Shown: positions 23,298 through 34,044, numbered from the stretch's first letter. The stretch is DNA of 64,000 nt from Polytrichum commune (GCA_950295325.1 OX485803.1:66913554-66977553), one strand, 5' to 3'. Program-made: numbers and translations. The notes: generated from the letters alone by a model not told the origin.

Positions 23298-24450
23298 ACC
23301 TTCTACCTTCCATAATTTCCTGGGTTCAGGGCACTGACAAACGCCTATTATTGATTAAGCGCAACTGTGTGTGATGCCAATATTATTGTAGACAGAATAT
23401 AGATGGGAAGTCTGCTCTCATCACTCTGACGTAAAAGGCGGTGAAGTCATCGCAGGACGTCATGTGGTGTGAGCAGGACGGACATCACAGCTCGCGCAGC
23501 AAACCAGGAAGGAAGGAAGGAAGGAAGGAAGGAAGGAAGGATTCACCATGACCAGAGGCATGACTCCGGCATCACAGGATTCCTGCAACTCTGCTGCCAA
23601 AAATTCCCCGATTACCAGCGGCAAGCAGCTCGCCGATCTAGATACACCCTCCCTGGAACCCACTTCGCAAGATGCATGGGATCGCCAGAAACTACCTGCC
23701 TTGTCCTCACCGACTCCCCTCCCCGCCCCGCCCCGCCCCACCCCACCCCACCCCACCCCACCGCTCTCTCGCTCGCTATATATATACAAATATAGAGCTT
23801 AATATATACTAGTCAGTATGAAAGGGTTCTTCCGGAAGCACCTCGCCACAGTTGCCGATGCATCAAGGATGGCTTTGTGATGAGGTTGTATGTGTACCGA
23901 CCCTACCCACTCACCACCGACTCCCACGAATCACCAGATCTCACAACATCCAAGAATAGGCGAATTGCTAAAGCTGTGCATCGAAGCCACCTGACCCCAT
24001 GCGTGGCACCAGGAACAACACATAGTCCAAGGCGTGGGACACTCACCGACTCTACCTAGGCTAGCCTGGGCTAGGCTGGGCTGGGCTAGGCACCTCACCT
24101 CAATAGTAGGAGGTAGCTAGGTTGCAAATGTGGTTGGGGTAAAATGCAGTCTGTGTTTTTATTGCATTCTACAGCATGCGCGGTGGCTTGCCTTGGCTGT
24201 AGTCATTTTTTTTGGTTTTTGTTGTACAACCGTTCACCTGGTTGTCTCCCCAGCAGCTAAAAACAGCTGCAGGGCAATAAAAGTTGGGTCACGTGCCCAA
24301 CCCTTCAGGAGATTATCCTCAACAAGCGCACTTTTCATTCGTCCCACATAAAAGCCCTGAAATAGTATGCAGCCCAGAGGTTACTTATTATAGTCGATTT
24401 GTGGACAATGATAAGGGATAACTGGTCGTTACAGTAGAGGCGTCCATAAC
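23298..24450. other. GC-richer stretch without a supported gene
   Basis: Base composition rises here. It holds the GGAA microsatellite, C-rich ccccacccca repeats at about 23715-23762, a possible TATA-like ctatatatata at about 23776, and a cluster of ctagcctgggctaggctggg-type repeats at about 24056-24093. Open frames on both strands show no known motif. It could be the promoter or leader of an unrecognised transcript, but nothing proves that. Confidence 0.4.
23507..23540 (+). repeat. (GGAA)n microsatellite
   Basis: About eight uninterrupted GGAA/GAAG units in a GC-richer context. Confidence 0.95.
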
Positions 24451-24587
24451 CGATCACTCTAGGTAGTCCTTGGTATGGTGGTTTTGGGGGGTTGGAGTTG
24501 CTTGGAGTTGCTTGGCCGTCTTCCTTTACATGGCGGTGTCTCGCACGTAAGGGGCCCCGCCTCCCCTCGGTGAGGGCACGTGTTCTT

Positions 24588-25315
24588 CTTCTTTTTTCTT
24601 CTTTTTTCTTTTTTTGAGACAGAAGGCCAACCAGCCAATGCCATTCATTGAGAAGAAAAAAGGAAAACGCGCCCACACCAAGGGGAGGCGGGGCCCCTCA
24701 GACGCGAAACACCGCCACGTAAAGAGTAAGAACAACCAACACCCCCACGGACAACCCACCGGACCCACCGAGCCAAGGACCACCCCCAAACCACCAAAAG
24801 AGGCCCCAAAGGGCGCTACCTACCTAACTACAAACCTTTTTCCAGTTCCACTCCATATGTAAGTTGTGACGTCTACAAAGGACATTCCTAGCTCCCCACG
24901 TTTTATCAAATCCTTTGAGAAGAGCCATCGTGGAGAAACTACTAATTTTGATGAATTTAAGTACCCGATTCCAAGCCACCTTGGCATAAATAATAAGCGC
25001 GTCCCAAATCTTGTGTTTGACCTTAGTCTCCTGCCATTGCTCATGGTTGAACACCTTGTCGTTCCGTTCAATCCAAATGGTCCAAAGAGTAATGCCTCTA
25101 AGGAGGTGCCAAATTTTGACCTTCTTGCCGAATTTCTGTGGAATTCTTTCCCCAAACAATGCTTGTTTCCAATTGAAGGAATCGTAGTTACCCGTTCTAA
25201 TTCCACACAATTCGTGCATGATGAAAGTGGCCCATCTCCAAGCCCTTCGAGCTTGGATGCAATCCCAAATTTTATGTTTAACTGACTCGCTCGTGTTAGG
25301 GAGGCAAAAAACACA
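24588..25315 (-). mobile_element. Younger 5'-truncated LINE, nested in an older LINE
   Basis: A 728-bp minus-strand insertion with a perfect 17-bp TSD, tgagggcacgtgttctt, at 24571-24587 and 25316-25332. Reading the minus strand, it starts inside the end of ORF2, passes a GC-rich 3' UTR and ends ...TTGGCCTTCTGTCTC followed by an A-rich tail with scattered G (24588-24615). The TSD, tail and C-terminal ORF2 protein identify a non-LTR retrotransposon. It sits head-on inside a related LINE 3' end, so the insertion order is clear. Confidence 0.93.
24824..25315 (-). pseudogene. LINE ORF2 C-terminus (zf-RVT domain)
   Basis: The frame is open from the insertion edge to a stop near 24824. It begins CVFCLPNTSESVKHKIWDC, the C-x2-C-x(7-8)-H-x4-C zinc-binding pattern of the zf-RVT domain found after plant LINE reverse transcriptases. 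RAWRWATFIMHEL and ITLWTIWIERNDKVFNH follow, the usual W-rich continuation. Endonuclease and polymerase are missing through 5' truncation, so it is not a functional gene even though this part has no internal stop. Confidence 0.88.
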
Positions 25316-25437
25316 TGAGGGCACGTGTTCTTGCTTTTGGTTATTTCATTTTTGGCGTTGGTTGTTTTGGCTTTCTTTGAAAATAAATAAATAAATAAAC
25401 GATCACTCTAGAGATTGTGTGCCAAATATGGAGAACA

Positions 25438-25588
25438 TAACATTACTAAGCAACTACATGCCCTAGGAATATAACCATTTGATGTTGGGAGCTCAATCAA
25501 AATCTTAGTCTCTTTGCACAAGGTTTGTGTATCCCAAGGTTATATTCTCAAAGCCCATAGAACAAACGCACACTACTTAGTAATGTTA
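25438..25588. mobile_element. 151-bp MITE with TAACATTACTAAG ends, copy 1
   Basis: The ends taacattactaag and cttagtaatgtta are exact inverted repeats. A second inverted pair, gaatataacc / ggttatattc, lies inside. A copy of identical length sits at 62495-62645 and a partial copy at about 34884-34990. The TSD is ambiguous (TA, if the outer TA is not part of the TIR). The interior has ttgggagctcaatcaaaatc-type sequence shared with the other copies. Confidence 0.85.
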
Positions 25589-25862
25589 AAAAAATAAGGC
25601 GGTGCAAATTTTTCCTATGTAGGAAGATAGAAATCAGGAGCACTACATATTTTTTGGCAATTGTATTCTTTAAGTTGAAAATATTTTGAATTTTTCAAGC
25701 CAAAAGTTGGCCGAACATATTCCCAATGTCTAGTTTGCCATATCTGCTCAATAATCCTCATTTTAGCACTCAAACCAGGGATATGTGTCATGGCAATATT
25801 GATTCCCGCCTAATCAAAATTTAGTCCCATCCTGATCAAAATTATGTCACCCTATAGGTTCC

Positions 25863-26100
25863 CAATGGGGGGACTATTGGAAATAGGTGGTTCGATTATA
25901 GTTATAGATGAACCGGTTGAGTTTGAGAAATAATCGGTTGAAGTTCAAGACTTCAAGAAAATTACCCATCATTTTAGAGGAATTTATCGAATGTACCTCA
26001 AATCAATGAAGAAAAACTAAAATATCACAACATGTAATAGATTGGACTTGGAAACACTAGGATTTTGATTGATTATGCCCAAAATTCTCCTTGAACATTG
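25863..26100 (-). repeat. Dispersed repeat family R, copy (minus)
   Basis: On the minus strand it reads caatgttcaaggagaattttgg, then tcctagtgtttccaagtcca, acatgttgtgat, attcctctaaaatgat and cttcaaccgattatttctca. It aligns with plus-strand copies at 33030-33210, 34241-34497, 36209-36388 and 36427-36557 and a minus-strand copy at 49535-49738. The outer ends caatg...cattg may be short TIRs, but no TSD is clear. The family has no coding content; it could be a MITE or a small LTR fragment. Confidence 0.7.
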
Positions 26101-26379
26101 TTTGCGATAGATAATGCCCAAGGACCACAACATTTTGTGAATAATGGCCCTCCCGAGGACATGGTCATCTTTCACGAATTGACATGTTATGAGGGTGTTA
26201 TTGAGTGTAAAATCCTAGAATAGATTTCAGCCATTGGATACCTGCCAAGATCTACAATTCATGTGCCGTTTTATTTGAAGTCCCACCGTGATCCACAACA
26301 AGTTATCATGTTGTGTGGGGCACCAACTCTTACCAAAGAGAATTTGAACCCCTCAATTAGTATACTCTAAGGTTATTTG

Positions 26380-26480
26380 AGATGAATTTGCAACAAACCT
26401 ATAGGGAGTCAAAGTTTTTATGTTGGATGGATGGATGGATGGATGAGGTATGCTCATATATGATAATTCCCGCTCTCCTT
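26380..26480 (+). repeat. Isolated unit of the ~120-bp repeat
   Basis: The segment acctatagggagtcaaagtt followed by ttggatggatggatggatgaggtatgctcat resembles the units of the array at 27340-27710. A short (ggat)n run lies inside it. Confidence 0.55.
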
Positions 26481-26517
26481 AATTATGCTAGGTGGCCCCA
26501 ATAAGACCAGAGGATAT

Positions 26518-26694
26518 CACTACTAGGAAACGTGGTCCTAAAACACAAGTCTTCTCATTTCACATGGATGGTCATTAGCACATAATAATTCCATTGACAA
26601 ATGTTGAGTCTGATTCACAATTTCATATGTTGCATTCAGCTCTTGTCAGTGGAATCATGTGCCAATGACCATCTGTGACGTGACCATATTTCTC
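26518..26694. mobile_element. Foldback element with a CACTACTAGGAAA left end
   Basis: The left part begins cactactaggaaacgtggtc, like a CACTA TIR. Its inner arm, gatggtcattagcacataat then attccattgacaa (26568-26600), is inverted relative to ttgtcagtggaatcatgtgc then caatgaccatc (26643-26673). The right terminus reads gtgaccatatttct instead of the expected tttcctagtagtg, so that end is degraded or missing. Superfamily assignment is tentative. Confidence 0.65.
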
Positions 26695-26699
26695 ATCCA

Positions 26700-27339
26700 T
26701 CCTATATGAAAAGCCCCGAAATAGTTTGTTGCCTGGGGCTAACTTATTAGTTGATTGACACCGTACTAATCTTCAAAGGCATGATCCTGGGTGTTACATA
26801 TGCTACGCGACCCCAATAGGGCAAAAGAGGATTATTTTGTATGAGCATACAACCTTAACCCTTAAAGGACAATGCTGCCCCGAGGGCTTGGTATTATTTT
26901 GGGAGAATCTTGTTCAAAACTTCTACTCCATTACACCAAATAGGGTTTTTAGAATGCCAAATCGAGCACCTTAGCAAGATCTATACTTTTTTAGAATAGA
27001 ACCTATGTAAATTAATTGGTTAATCATGCTTAAAATGAATTTTAAAATATGTTTTGGGTGTGGTATCAGGAAAGCATATGTCCTTTAAGGGTTAACTCAT
27101 CCATCCAACATAAAAGCCCTTAAATTGTATGTCGTTTGGAGATGAATCAATTTAGTTTGTTTGATATGGGAGTATCTTCAAAGGCCCCAAATTAGGGCGA
27201 GAGGGAATTATCACATATGAGCATGCTTTTCAATCATCCAATACAAAGGTCTTCAAATAGTGGGCAGCCTGGTGGTGAATTTATTTGGTTGATTTGAAAT
27301 CGGAATTACTTTTCAAAGACCTCGAATAAGTATGATATA
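26700..27339. repeat. Degraded dispersed repeats around the ~120-bp array
   Basis: Phrases such as catccatcctatatgaaaagccccgaaatag, split by divergence, recur at 26695, 27100 and 27235 and also at 24335-24365 (cgtcccacataaaagccctg). This indicates several decayed copies of one element. No gene or intact termini were seen. Confidence 0.5.
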
Positions 27340-27710
27340 GGTTATTTGAGGTAAAATGGCTACAAGCCTGTAGAGGTCAAGTTTTTGTATTGGATGGAGG
27401 AGAGGTACACTCATGCGATAATTCCCTCTTGGCCCGAATTAGTCTAGTTGAAGCCATTCGAGGTGAAAAAATCACAAACATATAGGGGGTCAAGTTTTCA
27501 TATTGGATGGATGAGAGATACACTCATGTGCAGCAATAATCTCTAAGCATGAATTAGTCTAGTTGAAGTCATGTGAGGTGAAATGGTCACAAACCCATAG
27601 GGGTCAAGTTTTATTTTATTGCCAAGCCAATAAGTAAGCCCCACAACCTAAAGCAGTTGGATGGATGAGAGGTACGCTAGTATTCAATAATTCCCTCTTG
27701 GCCCCCAACA
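27340..27710 (+). repeat. ~120-bp tandem repeats, three units
   Basis: Each unit runs through tagaggtcaagtttttgtat-like sequence, ggatggatgagaggtacactcat, aattccctcttggccc and gaattagtctagttgaagcc. Starts are near 27365, 27485 and 27600; the third unit contains an extra ~40 bp. The phrase attagtctagtgaggttaaa also appears at 33358 and 50345, so the unit derives from a dispersed repeat. Confidence 0.7.
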
Positions 27711-27744
27711 TATTGTCATTTCACAACACCTACTAACAAGTAAT

Positions 27745-28653
27745 ACTCCTTTGGTAAGATGAATTCACAAAAGTGCAAACTCAATTTCATGATTTTACAT
27801 ACCATCTTAGCAATAGGTTCTACCAATTTCATTGGAATCATGAAATAAGCTCACTATATATATAGACGACCAATTTAATTTGAATTTTTAGCCAACTTCA
27901 CTACATTTCATGATTTGGTACACATATCCACAACTTCACATAATCAATTTCATGAACTATATAATTTCATTTCACAAAGAACAATACATCATGTATAAGA
28001 TTCTCCTAATCGCTCCTCACCACTAGTTCTACCAAAACTTTGATTGACCTCTCTTATCCAACCGCAAAAGTAGACACCACACTCCAAACATGTTTTGTGC
28101 TCTGCTCACATATTCAACACTCTTCCCACAATCAAATCCACAACCACACTTCTCTCTCAAATCCACGAGATTGAACACTCCAACTACATTGGTTTCGTGG
28201 GGTTTGCTTCAATGCACAATGTTCAAAGACCAAAGAAGAAACAACATTGCTTGCTTCCGGTTTTGAAGTATTGTAATGAAAGACCGAAGGAAAACCAACA
28301 TCAAGGCTAGAGGCTTCCAGGTATAGACAAAACAAAGAGAAACCAATGAACAACAAGAAAGCAAAGAATGCAAAACAAGGAGGTGAGAAGTTGAGAATAC
28401 AAAAACCACAAAGTGCGAAAAGATGCATGAAATTGGTCTGGAAGGTTCATTAAGTTGCTAAAGGTAAAAGTCCACTATCATGAAATTGAGGTGTGCCACA
28501 TGCCTAGTCAGTTAGAAGAATCATGATCTAATTTAGAAGGTTCATGAAATTGGTAAAACACTCTGGTAACATTGATTGGAAGGTTCATGAACAATCTTGA
28601 AACCTTCATGAAATTGAGTTTGCACTTACATGAAGTCATCTTACCAAAGGAGT
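27745..28653 (-). mobile_element. Long-TIR element family L, complete copy
   Basis: A 909-bp unit with matching inverted ends. The left is actcctttggtaagatgaat then tcacaaaagtgcaaactcaatttcatga; the right is the near-complement. TIR similarity runs about 45 bp. A second copy lacking one end lies at 31824-32537 in the opposite orientation. The central part is less repeat-like and holds a 98-codon frame on the minus strand. No clear TSD could be found, so the superfamily is undetermined. No transposase was recognised. Confidence 0.8.
28132..28428 (-). other. Open frame inside element L, copy 1
   Basis: A 98-codon frame containing EASSLDVGFPSVFHYNTSKP and CSWSVQSRGFEREVW. The same frame is open in the copy at 31834-32304, with EASSLDVDISLVFHYSTSKP and CSWSTQSRGFERVVW. 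I do not recognise the protein. It could be a captured host fragment or an element ORF, or an open frame kept by chance in two related copies. Confidence 0.35.
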
Positions 28654-28789
28654 GAGAACTTGCCCCCTTATAGTTTTGTTGCTAATTTAAGCTCAATTTA
28701 AGCTCACTTCATTGAATATTGTATTAGGTATCATATGGTATTTTATGTCATTGCGGTAACTTTTCTAGATTCATTATATGAACTAGTTT

Positions 28790-29066
28790 ACAAATGTTGT
28801 CATCCCAACTTACTTTTAGGTCATCCAAATGTCAATTATTGAAACAAAGTTTGGTATAATTTGCATCCTAACAAATCTATGAAGAAATATTGTCATGGAT
28901 GAATAAAATTGGATGACTTCGTTTGCAACAACGTAAATCTATAACGTCCAAAATAATTACAAATAATGTTAGGTTAACATATAGTGTTGGTGACACTACA
29001 CTGGGGATTACAATCAGTATTGAGGAAGACAATCAGAATTGGTGACACTAAATACAATATTTAGTG
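28790..29066. repeat. Dispersed repeat family T, copy 1
   Basis: It aligns with 39060-39330: shared acaaatgttgt, atcctaac, gaaatattgtcatg and aatgttaggtt, then tagtgttggtgacactac and ggtgacactaaatacaat ending tttagtgta. The ending cactaaata / tatttagtg is shared with other small elements in the window (31600-31822, 39874-40056, 51204-51602), which suggests one TIR group. Confidence 0.7.
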
Positions 29067-29068
29067 TA

Positions 29069-31044
29069 GTTCATTGCAAGGTCTTTGACCTTGTTTTAAA
29101 GGGGTGTTTGGATAGAGATAGTGATCCCCATGCTTTTGAAACACTAATTTGAGTTCTAACCCTCCCCTTGGTGGGTGTCACAAAACATCACCCATCCCAA
29201 CATAATTTTAATTGACTCAATAGTTACAATAGATACCTATCATCTTCATTAAATAGGTTCTTTGACATCACCTATTTGATTAGTTTCGTATGTTATGTTC
29301 ACTTGCAGTTTTAATTATTTAAATAATTATATATATACACACAAACAAGAGCCCACCCACCGTAAGATAGGTAGTAAACCTCACCTTGCATCAAGGGGAT
29401 TCTTGAGTAGGGTAGGGTCAATGGGCTCAAATTCACATTGGATTATCTGACGTTGGTTCTTCTTCTTCTCTTTACCGAAATAAAGTCATTTTTATATATT
29501 ATGTTTGCTACTCATAAATCACTCACACATGAGAGGTTACAACTTGAATTGGCAACCAACACATAATTAATGTTTGTTGGTGACCAAAATTTGAGTTGGT
29601 GACCATTGAGTGAGCTTCTTCAAATACATGGGTGACCAACTTGACATGGTCACTATTGGCTCAAACAAGAGGAGACACATGTCATTTATATGTGGGTTTG
29701 ACATTTGGAGTTAACAAATCTTCATATGTGAGTGATGTGGTACCAATGGCAAGTATCTTACTTTTGAATTATAGTGATTTATTTAGTATTTTAAAAATTG
29801 TCAAGTATTGCATTGAATATCAATCGTTATAATTTTTATGCTTATGAAATGTCATGAAATTAGTCTAAGTCACACTAAAGAGCCTTTAAAGTGTGTAAAA
29901 GCTAAAATCAATATGTGCATTTAGGTTTCCCCACGCTATGTTATAGACATTTCATGCTATTTTGGATAATTGTTATCACAATAACATAATACATGAATTT
30001 ATTTACTGTGGTTGTTATACGGATTGATAAAAGAAAAAGTAACAAGTAATTGTGATATAATTTTGATTCAAGGTGATTTGTACATGTAAAGAGGCAACCA
30101 AATTGATGCACATATTGATGTAGTGAATAAGTAATGCGGTATTAGGTCACATGCGATGGTAATAAATAGTGTGTTGAGATGAGCATTGGCCGAAAAAATC
30201 TCTATGGATATTGTGGGTGAAGCAATGTTGAGATTGATTAGGGTGGGAGAAAGGGAGGGGGGAGTCACTTTACCTGCATTGTTAAATTGGGTGTTGCCGA
30301 GTGGCAACAACTTGCAATTACTGTATTTGGAAGGCGGTGAGGGCAACCACCAATTTAAGGATTGCCATTATCTCAATAGGGATTGATTGACTCTTCTCTT
30401 GCCATTGCCTCAAAGAAGGTTGGTAGAGACTAAGGCGTCAAAATCAAAGAAATTGAAGAAAGTGAGGCAATGATCATTGAGATTGTTGTAGGCACAGTGG
30501 AATATGTTCAAGGAATTGAGAGAGAGTTGTCTTTTTTCAAAGATTTTTAAACTCAAAGCTTGATCTTCCTCTTTTTGGAAGGCATTTTCCTTTCTATTCT
30601 TCATCAAAATGAATCAAGGGTATGTGGGTGGGGTTTTTCTTCATCACAAGTTATTGCATCCCTAGTCATAACATCCGGTATCGTAAACATGGGTTAAATG
30701 CAATGTTTTAGGTATCCAACAAAATAATTGAAAAACAAGTAAGGATTATGTATGTTCATCAAAGTAACTAGAGATCCATCTTTATTTCTTGCTTTCAAGT
30801 CAAAGTTAACAACAAGGGTTGGAATAAATGTATAAAATCAAGTACTAGGATACTAAGATAGATACCTTGGTATCAAATATTCATTACCTATGGTAAGTGA
30901 GTCCAACATATTGTTCTTCACAACAACCACATTATGTTTGATGATTCCCTAGTACTAATTCAATCAAGTTATGACGAAATGAAATGAAATGTAGGTTTAC
31001 ATACCTCATTTGTTGTTTGCTAGAAGTACTCAAAATGTCTCACT
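29069..31044. other. Gene-free AT-rich stretch
   Basis: No gene was recognised. The bases aaaggggtgtttggatagag at about 29098 look like one Tourist-type TIR, but no matching right end was found. At about 29930-30125 there is a copy of the dispersed repeat whose end carries tgatgcaca / ggcaacc motifs (see 61631-61850). Confidence 0.4.

Positions 31045-31097
<53 letters not shown>
31045..31097. repeat. Compound (TA)n(CA)n microsatellite
   Basis: About ten TA units followed directly by about seventeen CA units. Confidence 0.95.
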
Positions 31098-31099
<2 letters not shown>

Positions 31100-31599
31100 A
31101 CTACCACCTCTTATAAAATTTCCCATCTCAGCACCTATTGCGAGCTTGATATGACAATTTTTGTGATTTGCAATTGCTTGCTTGATGAAACATTTCACCC
31201 ATTGAAATTTTATGGGATGCTAAGTACCCGATGCTACACTAATTGTCCCAATTAGTGCGTGTTATTCATCTAAGTTACACAGTGCAATAATGTCTTACTC
31301 AAGAGTTCTATAGGTTGTTTGGATATCATAAAAGATAAATGACTTTGCTTAGTATTATATTACATTCTCATTAAATAGTTATAGCGTTGCGTAACTCTGA
31401 ATAGTCAGATACACTATTCGGGGTGCTCAATGTAGAGCTCAGATGGAAATGTAACATGAGAAACAATAACATTGTGCGCCAAAATTTCATATCAACTCAT
31501 GCGGCACAAAGAGTACATAACAAACACTATATCTCAATCATAGCTACGAAACCCATGAAGTAAATCACTCAACCTCTTGTGACTATCCAAACCTATTAC

Positions 31600-31822
31600 T
31601 ACACTAAATATGATATTTAGTGTGACTTACTACTTGGAATTACACAATGTTATATCTATTTACTGTACATCTCATATTTTATCAACAAATGTTAAATTGA
31701 TAGTTTGGACATTATAGAACATTGACAACTTTACTTGGTAGAAAATGTATTTCAATAGTAAAAAGATATAGCACCTTGTAAATCCAAATAGCAAATCACA
31801 AATAGTAGAAATTAAAATTCTT
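31600..31822. mobile_element. MITE with TATTTAGTGTGACTTACTA end
   Basis: It begins ctacactaaatatgatattt then agtgtgacttactacttgg and ends near aaatagcaaatcacaaatag. It resembles the elements at 39874-40056 and 40175-40330, which share tatctagtgtcacttactatt. The right terminus is decayed and no TSD was found. It abuts the truncated end of element L copy 2. Confidence 0.55.
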
Positions 31823-31823
31823 C

Positions 31824-32537
31824 TAGGAACTTCATGACTCTTCCAAACCAATTTCAAGAATCTTTTCGCTTTGTGTGGTTTTCACATTCTCAACTTCTCA
31901 ACTTCTCACCTCCTTGTTTCACATTCTTTGCCTTCTCGTTGTTCACTGATTCCTCTTTGTTTTGTGTTTACGTGGAAGCCTCTAGCCTTGACGTCGATAT
32001 TTCTTTGGTCTTTCATTATAGTACCTCAAAGCCAAAAGTTAGGAGTGCTAGTTCTTCTCTAGTCTTTGATTATTGTGCACCGAAGCAAGCCACACAAACC
32101 CAATGTAGTTGGAGCACGCAATCTCGTGGATTTGAGAGAGTAGTGTGGTTGTGTGGATTTGATTGTGGGAAGAGTGTTGGCCGCGTGAGCAAAGCGCAAA
32201 ACATTGCTTGGAAGTGCGTTGGAGACATGGTCCAAGGTTGGATAAAAGAGGCCAATCAAAATTTTGGTAGAGCTAATGTTGGGGAACAATTAGGAGAATC
32301 TTAAACATGATGTATCATTCTTTGTGAAATAAAGCCATACAATTCATGAAATTGATTTTGTGAAGTTGGGAATATGGGTACCAAATCATGAAATTGATTG
32401 AAATTTCAAGTTAAATTGGTTATTCATATAATGAACATGGTTCATGATTCCAATGAAATTGGTAGAACCTATTGCTAAATGTGTAAAATCATGAAAATTG
32501 ATTTTTCACTTCTATGAATTCATCTTACCAAAGGAGT
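31824..32537 (+). mobile_element. Long-TIR element family L, copy 2 (one end missing)
   Basis: Inverted relative to 27745-28653 and aligned from about gcaacttcatgactcttcca to the terminal gaattcatcttaccaaagga. The opposite terminus (actcctttgg...) is absent; the copy begins where another small element ends. An ORF of 156 codons (31834-32304) continues the frame open in copy 1 to GFDCGKSVGRVSKAQNIAW and NFGRANVGEQLGES. The protein is unrecognised. Confidence 0.75.
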
Positions 32538-32600
32538 TATTGTCAAACTCCAAAGTTGCAACACTTGATCTTGGAATTCTACCTATCAAGTTACACATTT

Positions 32601-32743
32601 ATTTTTTGTTTTTTTGTTTTTTGAGACAGAAGGCCGACAAGCCAGTGCCAAAGCACAAGAGACAGTTGACCACCTAGCAAGTTTTTTTTTGTCAAGTAGA
32701 GAGGAGATTTCACAGCCGGGAATCAAACCACCAACCTCTTCCC
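32601..32743 (-). mobile_element. tRNA-derived SINE, 5'-truncated
   Basis: A 143-bp minus-strand insertion with a perfect 12-bp TSD, agttacacattt, at 32589-32600 and 32744-32755. On the minus strand it begins GGGAAGAGGTTGGTGGTTTG and includes GGTTTGATTCCC, a good pol III B box (consensus GGTTCGANTCC). No A box is visible, so the 5' end is missing. It ends GGCCTTCTGTCTC plus an A-rich tail, and this 3' end (GACAGAAGGCC on the plus strand) is shared with the LINE at 24588-25315. That points to mobilisation by that LINE family. Confidence 0.88.
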
Positions 32744-32755
32744 AGTTACACATTT

Positions 32756-33029
32756 TGTCAACTTCAAGCATTATTACATAAAATGAATAAAGTCTAGCAC
32801 TTTAAAATAATCATAAGGAGGGGATAACCTCTGACTCAAGGCAAAAAAGTTGCTTGTTGACTTTACAGCATTTACATGATTGTTGAAGTGGAGTTACTTC
32901 CTCACTTGGAGTAAAGAGCTTACAAATGACATAGCACTTAGCAATAAGGATGGGGATGATGTCATAGAGCTGAATATCACTTTATGACCTTGTCAATTGT
33001 CCCATTTTTATTTCCATATAATTTCCCCC
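32756..33029. other. Gene-free stretch
   Basis: No supported feature. Confidence 0.4.
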
Positions 33030-33210
33030 CAATGTCTCAGGATATTTTTGGGCATAATTGGTCAAAATACTAGTGTTTCCAAGTCCAACCGATTACATGT
33101 TGTGATCTTTCAGTTCTTCTTTATTAAGTTGACATATATTCCATAGATTCCTCTAAAATGAAGGGTAGTTTGCTTGAAGTCTTCAGCTTCAACCAATATA
33201 TTTGAAGGAA
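33030..33210 (+). repeat. Dispersed repeat family R, copy
   Basis: caatgtctcaggatattttt then gggcataattggtc, agtgtttccaagtccaaccg, acatgttgtgatctttcagt and cttcagcttcaacc. It aligns with the other family R copies in the window. Confidence 0.75.
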
Positions 33211-34044
33211 GAAAAAAAACAACCACATGGAATTGTATCATCACATTTGGTGGTAAGCACCTGGAAAGGAGGGAAAAATGTTGATTATTATTGTAGAGCC
33301 CGGAAGTTTCTATTTGAAGTTATTTTAATCCCTAAATCAGAGTTAGAGACCCTAAATTAGTCTAGTGAGCTTAAATTGAGATGAATCAACAACTAACCTA
33401 TAGTCAATCAGTTTTGTTGTAAACCCCCTTGGTAGGTGTCATGCAATCTTATAAAATTGCATTATTGTTTGTCCAAAACATGTTAAAATACTAAAGGAAC
33501 GTCAAGCCAAAGCTCAACAATATGATATATATTCAAATAGTGGAACTTGACCTAGATCATATCACATTTTTCAATCTTAGTATTGATATGAGCTTGATAT
33601 TTGCACATATGCCACTGTAAAATTCCTACATATCCTTGGACATTTAGAAATATGTTTAAAACAATGATCCAGCCTCCAACAGGTATCAAATTTTGAATAT
33701 TCTTTGAAGTACCAATACTAACTGGTAAATGCTGAATGTGGCAAGATTTTGCTCAATTCTTCAAATCAAGTTCAAGTCCTGGAGGAATGGCCATCCCTAA
33801 AGGATCAATATCATATCCCCACAATTATTACTTCGCCCATTCATCCGTATAGCAACCACACTTTTTTTTTAATTATTTTGTTATTGTGGTAAAATAAAAT
33901 TCAAAATAGTGTGGAACATCAATAAATTAGTGTGGGACAACCTAATTGCACATATCATTATAAACGCAACAATCAACATAATAGGAGGGGGGGGGGGGGG
34001 ATGAACCTATATGTTCATTTAATAACTCACTTAGAATCTTCACT
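33211..34044. other. Gene-free stretch with repeat fragments
   Basis: Contains an aattagtctagtgagctta fragment of the ~120-bp repeat at about 33357. At about 33845-33972 lies a copy of the dispersed repeat ending gacaacctaattgcacatat. A G run of about 14 bases is at about 33987-34000. No gene was seen. Confidence 0.45.

Larger units (their letters stand above)
24463..25399 (+). mobile_element. Older LINE 3' end, split by a second LINE
   Basis: Plus-strand LINE 3' fragment, about 192 bp once the nested insertion is excluded. It starts gtagtccttggtatggtgg, contains tggcggtgtctcgcacgtaa and gggccccgcctcccc, which match the 3' UTR of the nested LINE in the opposite orientation, and ends in an A-rich tail, aaaataaataaataaataaa. 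The identical duplication cgatcactctag lies at 24451-24462 and 25400-25411. A 12-bp TSD and A-rich tail indicate target-primed reverse transcription with strong 5' truncation. Confidence 0.88.

Noticed and set aside
23460..23802. Overlapping 84-109-codon frames on both strands
   Set aside because: They are created by simple repeats (GGAA and cccca runs) and have no protein-like motif.
29098..29118. ggggtgtttggatagag as a Tourist-type MITE terminus
   Set aside because: No matching right end or TTA pair could be located downstream.
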